Assembly: GCF_014750685.1 (NCBI RefSeq)
Contig: NZ_JAAXGE010000006.1
Location: 372,001-436,000, forward strand
Origin: Bacteroides sp. GM023
Lineage (GTDB): Bacteria; Bacteroidota; Bacteroidia; Bacteroidales; Bacteroidaceae
Length of the DNA: 64,000 nucleotides
Direction: 5' to 3'
The position numbers and the translations under genes were made by a program. Below, in pieces: positions 50,501-57,016 of this stretch (the stretch's first letter is position 1; every line of letters begins with the position of its first letter). The notes under the pieces were generated by a model that was not told the DNA's origin, did not search any database, and saw nothing but the letters and a program-made list of their open reading frames with translations.

Positions 50501-50611
50501 TACCAAAGAACTAAAATATCGTTTTTGGAGAAAAGAGAAGAAGCCCGTCGTTTCCGGGTGAAAAACATCCGAATGTAGATAATACTTACTTCTGATTTCT
50601 TGTTGATTCAT
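50492..50611 (-). CDS. Possible 39-residue carB leader peptide
   Basis: The ORF starts MNQQEIRSKYYLHSDVFHPE and continues TTGFFSFLQKRYFSSLVMR before TAA. It begins about 14-20 nt after the predicted transcription start, and its stop codon falls inside the upstream arm of the leader terminator. The Phe/Leu/Ser-rich middle reflects a pyrimidine-rich tract (GGCTTCTTCTCTTTTCTCC) that follows a small CCCG/CGGG hairpin. This layout is that of the 44-residue pyrBI leader in E. coli, where UTP-sensitive pausing couples translation to readthrough. Translation is not demonstrated here. Confidence 0.5.
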   Translation of the reverse strand: MNQQEIRSKYYLHSDVFHPETTGFFSFLQKRYFSSLVMR

Positions 50612-50631
50612 TGTCGATTTCAAAATTTGTG

Positions 50632-50662
50632 CAAAGTAACGACATATTTTGCAAATGGCAAA
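50632..50662 (-). promoter_or_regulatory. carB promoter
   Basis: Minus-strand TTACTTTG (50639-50632, 7 of 8 to TAnnTTTG) with TTTG at 50662-50659, exactly 19 bp apart. It gives a carB leader of about 200 nt. Confidence 0.6.
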
Positions 50663-50726
50663 AAGAAACGCCTACTTTTTTACAGTGAAGTAAGTGCATT
50701 TTAGTGCTCCTTTCAGTTTTTATCTG

Positions 50727-50734
50727 TATCTTTG
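50727..50734 (+). promoter_or_regulatory. trpS -7 box
   Basis: TATCTTTG, a perfect TAnnTTTG match 31 bp upstream of the trpS ATG. Together with the carB promoter it accounts for the 347-bp divergent gap (50419-50765). Confidence 0.65.
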
Positions 50735-50765
50735 CCGCTAAATCTATATTAATAAGGTAATAACA

Positions 50766-51860
50766 ATGGGAAAAGAAAAAATCATATTGACGGGAGACCG
50801 CCCTACCGGCAGACTTCATATCGGACATTATGTAGGTTCGTTGAAACGCAGAGTTGACTTGCAGAACGCAGGTGATTACAGCAAGATGTTTATCTTCATC
50901 GCCGATTCGCAGGCGTTGACCGACAATATAGACAATCCTGAAAAGGTACGTCAGAATGTAATCGAGGTTGCTCTTGATTATTTGGCTTGCGGCATCGACC
51001 CGTCCAAAGCTACCATCTTCATCCAGTCGCAAATCCCGGAACTGTGCGAACTCAGTTTCTACTTTATGGACCTTGTCAGCGTATCACGCCTGCAACGTAA
51101 CCCGACTGTGAAAGCGGAAATCCAAATGCGCAACTTTGAAGCGAGTATCCCCGTAGGTTTTTTCACTTATCCTATCAGCCAGGCTGCGGACATCACGGCT
51201 TTCCGTGCAACGACTGTCCCCGTCGGTGAAGACCAGGAGCCGATGCTCGAACAGGCACGCGAAATCGTCCGTCGATTCAACTATATATATGGTGAAACTT
51301 TGGTAGAGCCGGAAATCCTGTTGCCGGACAATGCGGCTTGCCTGCGTCTGCCGGGAACTGACGGTAAGGCGAAGATGAGCAAATCACTCGGCAACTGTAT
51401 CTATCTGTCGGAAGAACCGGAAGAGATTCAGAAGAAAATCATGAGTATGTATACTGACCCGGGACATCTCCGCGTGCAGGACCCGGGAAAGATTGAAGGT
51501 AATACGGTATTTACTTATCTCGACGCTTTCTGCCGTCCCGAACATTTCGAACGCTTCTTACCGGATTATCCGAATCTGGCAGAATTGAAAGCGCATTACC
51601 AACGTGGCGGACTGGGTGACGTGAAAGTAAAACGTTTCCTGAATTCTATCATGCAGGAGACTTTGGAGCCGATTCGCAATCGCCGCAAGGAGTTCAGCAA
51701 GGATATTCCTGCTATCTACGAGATGCTTCAGAAAGGCTGCGAAGTGGCAAGGGCTGCGGCTGCCGAGACTTTGGCTGACGTGAAGAAGGCGATGAAGATT
51801 AATTATTTCGATGATAAGAAATTAATCGAAGAGCAGGTGAAACGTTTCTCGCAAGAGTAA
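50766..51860 (+). CDS. trpS: Tryptophanyl-tRNA synthetase
   Basis: A 364-residue class Ic synthetase that charges tRNA-Trp. The HIGH signature is in GDRPTGRLHIGHYVGSL (about 9-25) and the KMSKS loop is KAKMSKSLGNCIYLSEEPEEI (about 203-223). The middle carries FTYPISQAADITAFRATTVPVGEDQEPMLEQAREI. Length is slightly above the 330-residue norm. Divergent from carB; its end is marked by a strong intrinsic terminator. Confidence 0.97.
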   Translation: MGKEKIILTGDRPTGRLHIGHYVGSLKRRVDLQNAGDYSKMFIFIADSQALTDNIDNPEKVRQNVIEVALDYLACGIDPSKATIFIQSQIPELCELSFYFMDLVSVSRLQRNPTVKAEIQMRNFEASIPVGFFTYPISQAADITAFRATTVPVGEDQEPMLEQAREIVRRFNYIYGETLVEPEILLPDNAACLRLPGTDGKAKMSKSLGNCIYLSEEPEEIQKKIMSMYTDPGHLRVQDPGKIEGNTVFTYLDAFCRPEHFERFLPDYPNLAELKAHYQRGGLGDVKVKRFLNSIMQETLEPIRNRRKEFSKDIPAIYEMLQKGCEVARAAAAETLADVKKAMKINYFDDKKLIEEQVKRFSQE

Positions 51861-51917
51861 ATATTAATATATTGAATAAGGAAAGAAATCGTCTGATTAT
51901 TCCTTTATCTACTACTT

Positions 51918-51951
51918 AAAAAGTCCGGGGTGAACTACTCCGGACTTTTTT
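51918..51951 (+). terminator. Terminator of trpS
   Basis: Perfect 11-bp stem AAAAAGTCCGG (51918-51928) with CCGGACTTTTT (51940-51950) and a following T run. Confidence 0.9.
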
Positions 51952-51987
51952 GTTTCTAATCAATTATAATTAACCCGCCATTCCCAA

Positions 51988-52061
51988 AATACCAATATAT
52001 AATGATTGCACAAATCCGGGAATAAACATAAGACTGAGAAATACCAAAAAATAGTGATTGC
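51988..52061 (+). promoter_or_regulatory. Duplicated 22-bp element at the Xus-like operon promoter
   Basis: Two direct copies (51988-52009 and 52040-52061) match at 19 of 22 positions, with the shared core AATACCAA...GATTGC, and start 52 bp apart, about five helical turns. The second copy ends in TTGC, which is the -33 box of the promoter. A CGGG-TATAT-CCCG dyad (52062-52074) lies between -33 and -7. Candidate operator for a metal- or siderophore-responsive regulator. Confidence 0.5.
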
Positions 52062-52088
52062 CGGGTATATCCCGTTTATCTACTTTTG
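52058..52088 (+). promoter_or_regulatory. Promoter of the Xus-like operon
   Basis: TTGC (52058-52061), 19-bp spacer, then TACTTTTG (52081-52088), a perfect -7 box. It excludes an in-frame TTG start at 52086 and supports the ATG at 52119. Confidence 0.75.
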
Positions 52089-52118
52089 CACCGCAAATTA
52101 TTCAGGATAAAGATTGAA

Positions 52119-54506
52119 ATGAAGAGAAAGAACAAAAGAGTTTTCGGGTGGTATTTAGCGGCTGTAATTATTCTTATTAATCTACCACTATTCTCTCAAG
52201 CCCAAAACATAGTTTCAGGGCGTATTATTGATACTCAAAACACCCCGGTGTCCTTTATCGCGGTGTTAGTGAAAGGAACGACTATCGGAGCATATACCGA
52301 TGATGACGGCAAGTACAGGCTGACGGACGTTCCAAGTGGGAAACAAACGTTAGTGGTATCCGGTGCCGGTATTCAGAAGGTGAGTCAGGATATTAATGTA
52401 ATTCCGGGAAAGGCAACTTCGGTGCCGGATATTCAGGTTACCAATTATGTAGAGCTTGACGAGGTAGTTGTTGTGGGCAAGAGCGAAGCCCGCCGGCAAC
52501 AGGAGCAGGCTTTTGCCATTTCCGTGGCCGACTTGAGTAAGAATTATAATACTTCTGTCGATATAGGTACCATCACCAACCGTATGGCGGGAGTCAAACT
52601 CCGTGTGAACGGCGGGGTGGGTTCCGACTATAATTTCACATTGAACGGATTTTCGGGACGACAGGTGAAGTTCTTTATGGACGGACTGGCAATGGATAAT
52701 TTCGGCGATGCTTTCAGTATCAACAATCTTCCCGCCAATATGGTAGAGCGGGTGGAAGTGTATAAAGGGGTGCTTCCGGTTGGCTTGGGAGCCGACGCAC
52801 TGGGTGGCGCTGTCAACGTGATTACCCGCAAGACCGCCAATTACCTGGATGTTTCTTATTCCTTCGGCTCGTTCAATACGCATAAGGCTTCCATCAACGG
52901 GGCATATACCAACGAAAAGACCGGATTCACCGCGCGTCTTACTTCTTTCCTTAATTATTCGGATAATAATTATAAGGTATATGTACCTGTTATTGACCTG
53001 GAAAGCGGGCAGAAATTGGGCAATCAATGGGTGAAACGCTTTCACGACGGATATAAGTCATTGGGAGTGCGCCTGGAAACCGGTTTTGTCAATCGTTCGT
53101 TTGCCGACTACTTACTGGCGGGTGTTATTGTAGCGGGAAATGATAAGGATATTCAGAATGGGGTTGTCATGGACCTTGTGTATGGAGCAAGGACAACGGA
53201 CAGTCGTTCAGTCATCCCGATGCTACGGTATAAGAAATCGGACTTGTTCGTCGAGGGGTTGGGACTCTCTTTTTATGGTTCTTACAGTGATGTGGACAAT
53301 AACAGCACAGACACCGTCCCCAGGCGTTACAACTGGTTGGGTGAATGGGTGCCTAATGCTTCGGCAAGTTCGGGAGAAAGAACGCGTTCACAACTTCGTA
53401 TCAACAACAGGGAGTGGAGAACGAACACAAGCCTGGATTACACATTGAATCAATATCATACTTTATCGCTGAATCATGTCTACTCCGGTCTGACGCGCAA
53501 GGTTTCCGATGTGGAAGACCCGGCAAACGACTACAACAAGATTCCCCAAAGTATCGACAAGCATATCCTCGGACTGGGATGGATGGCTAAATATACTCGT
53601 TGGAATGCTACCGTATTCGGTAAATTGTACGAGATGAAGGGGAAAACGTATGTTACGAATACGCATACTTCCGGGCTCGAAAATATAACGAACCATTACA
53701 CGGAATATGGTTACGGCGGGGCATTTACCTATTTTCTGCTGCCCAAACTGCAAGCCAAAGTTTCATACGAACATACCTACCGCCTGCCGGAAGCATTCGA
53801 AATGTTTGGTGACAACCAGGAGAACAGCCGCAATGCGGACTTGAAGCCGGAAAGCAGCGACAATGTGAACGTCGGGTTGATGTACGAAGTTGATTTTCTA
53901 AGAAAGAACACTTTGCAGTTCGAGCTGGGATTGCTTTACAGAAATTCCAAGGACTTTATTCACCGGGAACTGAAACAGCCCAGCATGATGTATATCAACC
54001 TGGGAAAAGTGCTGACCAAAGGGGTGGAATTCAATACGCAATATACGTGGAACAGCCTCATCCATGCAAGCATGAACGTGACATACCAGCATATCACCGA
54101 CAACCGCAAAACGACTCCTTCACAAACCATCGGAGGGACGGAAAACGAGAATTTCAACTATAAGGAGAAGCTTCCGAATATTCCTTATTTGTTTGGTAAC
54201 GGAAATATCGGGCTGAATAAAAAAGACCTTTTCATAAAGGGTTCCGAACTTACGGTTGATTATTTCCTCAACTACGTGAAGGAGTATTATCTGTCATGGC
54301 CGGGATTGGGTTCCAAGGATAGCAAGGACCAAATCCCTAAGCAGTTATCACATGATGTGTCTGTCGGTTATTCGTTGTGCAACGGACGTTACAACTTTGC
54401 TTTGAGTTGTGACAATATTACGGATGAGATGCTTTACGACAACTTCAAGCTCCAAAAACCGGGACGCTCGTTTACAGTGAAATTCAGATATTATCTAAAT
54501 AAATAA
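52119..54506 (+). CDS. TonB-dependent receptor, XusA-like
   Basis: A 795-residue outer-membrane receptor (start MKRKNKRVFGWYLAAVIILINLPLFSQAQ, signal peptide). A carboxypeptidase-regulatory-like domain (about 30-115, SGRIIDTQNTPVSFIAVLVKGTTIGAYTDDDGKYRL) precedes the TonB-box/plug region (ELDEVVVVGKSEARRQQEQAFAISV; VDIGTITNRMAGVKLRVNGGVGSDYNFTLNGFSG; MVERVEVYKGVLPVGLGADALGGAVNVIT), then the 22-strand barrel ending GRSFTVKFRYYLNK. It is followed by a DUF4374 lipoprotein and a PepSY protein, the gene order of the B. thetaiotaomicron xenosiderophore system XusABC. Ferric siderophore is therefore the likely ligand, by analogy. It may be a paralogue rather than the xusA orthologue. Confidence 0.9.
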   Translation: MKRKNKRVFGWYLAAVIILINLPLFSQAQNIVSGRIIDTQNTPVSFIAVLVKGTTIGAYTDDDGKYRLTDVPSGKQTLVVSGAGIQKVSQDINVIPGKATSVPDIQVTNYVELDEVVVVGKSEARRQQEQAFAISVADLSKNYNTSVDIGTITNRMAGVKLRVNGGVGSDYNFTLNGFSGRQVKFFMDGLAMDNFGDAFSINNLPANMVERVEVYKGVLPVGLGADALGGAVNVITRKTANYLDVSYSFGSFNTHKASINGAYTNEKTGFTARLTSFLNYSDNNYKVYVPVIDLESGQKLGNQWVKRFHDGYKSLGVRLETGFVNRSFADYLLAGVIVAGNDKDIQNGVVMDLVYGARTTDSRSVIPMLRYKKSDLFVEGLGLSFYGSYSDVDNNSTDTVPRRYNWLGEWVPNASASSGERTRSQLRINNREWRTNTSLDYTLNQYHTLSLNHVYSGLTRKVSDVEDPANDYNKIPQSIDKHILGLGWMAKYTRWNATVFGKLYEMKGKTYVTNTHTSGLENITNHYTEYGYGGAFTYFLLPKLQAKVSYEHTYRLPEAFEMFGDNQENSRNADLKPESSDNVNVGLMYEVDFLRKNTLQFELGLLYRNSKDFIHRELKQPSMMYINLGKVLTKGVEFNTQYTWNSLIHASMNVTYQHITDNRKTTPSQTIGGTENENFNYKEKLPNIPYLFGNGNIGLNKKDLFIKGSELTVDYFLNYVKEYYLSWPGLGSKDSKDQIPKQLSHDVSVGYSLCNGRYNFALSCDNITDEMLYDNFKLQKPGRSFTVKFRYYLNK

Positions 54507-54531
54507 ACCATTAATTAATAGAATTATCAAT

Positions 54532-55767
54532 ATGAAAAAGTTTAAAGTATTCGCAAGTTATTTAGTATGTGCTGCCTTTTTATTAGGGGTTGCTTCCTGC
54601 GACAATGATACTGATTTCGACGGTGGTGACACTCCCGCCGATGCTCCTTATGTTGTTTGTCTCGGCATTACGTCAAACAGTGCCACGAGTTATTATGTCG
54701 TTCCCGTATCGGACTTTATGAATGGGACAATCTCCGCTTCCGGCAATCAGGGAATCGAGCAGAACGGTTATCGCTCGTTTCAATTAGGCAACAGTTCTAT
54801 TTTCAGTATTGGCGGTTTGGGACTGACGGACGCCAATATCATCACCAAAGGTGCGGATGGAAAGCTGCAACAGAAAAGTTCGTTTGTCTTTGAGCAGTCT
54901 TTGTCCGGCATTGAGCAGGCGGATTCGGAAAATATGGTAGCAGTGGATATCCCGACAGCTCCGACAGGCGGCGACCAGTTCAAAATGTATCTGCTGAATA
55001 TCAATAGCGGAGCTATCACGAAGAAGGTGACAAAACCTGTGAGCGAACTGTCAACACTGGATTGGCCGCGTCTTACCGGTATGACGGTCAGTGATAACAA
55101 AATCTATATAACGTATTATTTGACGGACGAAACTCAGAAGCCGAGTGTGACACGCCACATCGACAAGGCGTATGTAGCTGTATATTCTTACCCTGAACTG
55201 GAGCATATCACTACAATGGAAGATGAACGTGCCGCCATAGCCGGTTCATGGAATGCTTACAATGGTATATTCAAAACGGAGTCGGGCGATATGTACACGT
55301 TCTCAAATACATCTATCGCCAATGGTTTCTCACAGAATAGCAGCAAGAAAGCCGCTTTCCTGCATATCGCGAAAGGTACGACTCAGTTTGATGACTATTA
55401 TTTTGATGTTGAAACCGAAGCGGGTGGTTTGAAGCCTGTGCATCTGCAATATTTGGGTAACGGTAAATTCTTTGCTCAGGTAAGTACTTTGCAACCGGAT
55501 GAAATGACCAGATGGGCGGATAAGTCACTGAAAACCTGCATCATCGACGTAAAAGAAAAGACGGTGAAGGATATTCCGCAGATTCCGGTTCACGACGGTG
55601 ACGGCGGACAGCGTATGAGCGGAGTGGTTGATAACGGTTATTTCTATATTCCGCTTGCCACGGACGGCGCACTTTATTTCTATAAGGTGGATATAAACAA
55701 CGCGACCGCAGAGCGTGGTGCGAAGGTAGCAAGTAACTTCGTTTCCGCTACTTTCAAAATAGACTAA
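54532..55767 (+). CDS. DUF4374 surface lipoprotein, XusB-like
   Basis: A 411-residue lipoprotein: lipobox VASC (Cys23) followed by DNDTDFDGGD, a strongly acidic run that predicts surface export in Bacteroides. The rest fits the DUF4374 beta-propeller: YVVCLGITSNSATSYYVVPVSDFMNGTISA, IFSIGGLGLTDANIITKG, AYVAVYSYPELEHITTMEDERAAIAG and YFYIPLATDGALYFYKVDINNATAE. In XusB the propeller captures siderophores at the cell surface for the TonB receptor. It begins 25 bp after the receptor gene, so it is in the same transcript. Confidence 0.88.
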   Translation: MKKFKVFASYLVCAAFLLGVASCDNDTDFDGGDTPADAPYVVCLGITSNSATSYYVVPVSDFMNGTISASGNQGIEQNGYRSFQLGNSSIFSIGGLGLTDANIITKGADGKLQQKSSFVFEQSLSGIEQADSENMVAVDIPTAPTGGDQFKMYLLNINSGAITKKVTKPVSELSTLDWPRLTGMTVSDNKIYITYYLTDETQKPSVTRHIDKAYVAVYSYPELEHITTMEDERAAIAGSWNAYNGIFKTESGDMYTFSNTSIANGFSQNSSKKAAFLHIAKGTTQFDDYYFDVETEAGGLKPVHLQYLGNGKFFAQVSTLQPDEMTRWADKSLKTCIIDVKEKTVKDIPQIPVHDGDGGQRMSGVVDNGYFYIPLATDGALYFYKVDINNATAERGAKVASNFVSATFKID

Positions 55768-55850
55768 TATTTTGATGAGGGTGTGTGGAGAAGACAAGTT
55801 ATCAGGGCTTCCCGCACGCCCTCTCTTGAATTATTGACAGTAAAAGAATC

Positions 55851-55880
55851 TCATCCATATGAATTTCATCCATATGAATT
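55851..55880 (+). repeat. Tandem 15-bp duplication containing the PepSY start codon
   Basis: TCATCCATATGAATT occurs twice in direct succession (55851-55865 and 55866-55880). It creates two in-frame ATG codons, at 55859 and 55874, and repeats MNF(IH) in the protein. Confidence 0.9.
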
Positions 55881-57016
55881 TCAGAAAGTTCTGTTTGCAA
55901 CTTCATCTGTGGTTAGGCTTAATCTCGGGGATTGTTGTATTTATCGTTTGCATCACCGGTTGTCTTTATGCTTTTAAAGATGAAATCAAGGATGCGAAGC
56001 AGCCCTGGAGATTTGTAGCGCCGGAATCTGTGCCGATGCTGCTGCCGGAAGAGATTCTGAAAATTGCCAATAATCATACCGGAAGAACGGTTCCCACTGC
56101 CATCACCTATGGTGAAGCGACGGATGCCGTATTCGTGGACTACATGGATTTTAAAACTGCATCTTGTACTGTTTATATCAATCCTTACACCGGAGAGGTT
56201 ATTCACAGTATTCAGAAAGAACCCGGAGAGTCGGATTTCTTTTCTTTTGTTCTGAAAGGGCACAGAACGTTGTGGATACCCGGAAAGGCGGGTAAGATGA
56301 TTGTGGGGTACAGTATTCTGATATTTGTCGTTACGTTACTAACTGGGCTTGTGCTATGGTATCCCAGGAAGTGGAATAAAAAAGCTGCCCTTCGTAATTT
56401 CACTCTTAAAATAAAAGCTCCTTTTGCCCGGGTTAATTATGATTTGCACAATGTGTTAGGCGGATATGCTGCCATTGTGCTAATCATTCTTTCATTGACG
56501 GGACTGGTGTGGAGTTTCAGCTGGTTCAGTAAAGCAACGTATTATGTTACTTCCGGCGGGAAGGAACTCAAGCCTTATGTTCTCCCTAAATCAGACACAC
56601 TGCATATAGCGGAAGGAAAAGTCGGTCTGAATGTTCTGTTCGGTCAGTTGAAAAAGGAATCTCCCGATGCCACGACATTCTACTTTGCCCTGCCACAGAA
56701 AAAAGAGTCTGTGATACGTGTAAGCGTAGTGCACGAAAGGGGCTCTTATTACAAAACTGATAATTTATTCTTCGACCAATACACGCTTGCTCCGCTGCAA
56801 GGTTCAGGAGCCTATGCAGGAAAATATACGGAAGCATCGGCTGCCGACAAACTAAGACGTATGAATCTCGAGATTCACGACGGAAGGATTCTCGGTATCT
56901 TTGGGAAAATCCTTGTTTTCATATGTGCGCTAATCGGTGCTTCGCTGCCGGTCACCGGTTTTATTATTTGGTTCAGGAAGAGGCAGAATCATTTGTCGCG
57001 TCCTCGTCGTTCTTGA
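55859..57016 (+). CDS. PepSY-domain inner-membrane protein, XusC-like
   Basis: A 385-residue protein (380 from the second ATG at 55874) of the PepSY-TM type: TM1 LHLWLGLISGIVVFIVCITGCLYAFKDEI (about 14-42), a periplasmic PepSY region (EILKIANNHTGRTVPTAITYGEATDAVFVDYMD...GEVIHSIQKEPGESDFFSFVLKGHRTLW), TM2 VGYSILIFVVTLLTGLVLWYP, TM3 LGGYAAIVLIILSLTGLVWSFSWF and a C-terminal TM (ILVFICALIGASLPVTGFIIWF). The HLWLGL and GHR...LW histidines are typical of ferric-siderophore reductase-like PepSY proteins, which may bind haem. XusC is the analogous partner. Its 3' end overlaps the convergent DUF2339 gene by 44 bp. Confidence 0.88.
   Translation: MNFIHMNFRKFCLQLHLWLGLISGIVVFIVCITGCLYAFKDEIKDAKQPWRFVAPESVPMLLPEEILKIANNHTGRTVPTAITYGEATDAVFVDYMDFKTASCTVYINPYTGEVIHSIQKEPGESDFFSFVLKGHRTLWIPGKAGKMIVGYSILIFVVTLLTGLVLWYPRKWNKKAALRNFTLKIKAPFARVNYDLHNVLGGYAAIVLIILSLTGLVWSFSWFSKATYYVTSGGKELKPYVLPKSDTLHIAEGKVGLNVLFGQLKKESPDATTFYFALPQKKESVIRVSVVHERGSYYKTDNLFFDQYTLAPLQGSGAYAGKYTEASAADKLRRMNLEIHDGRILGIFGKILVFICALIGASLPVTGFIIWFRKRQNHLSRPRRS

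Noticed and set aside
52086..52118. TTG start for the XusA-like receptor
   Set aside because: It overlaps the -7 box; the ATG at 52119 yields a normal signal peptide.
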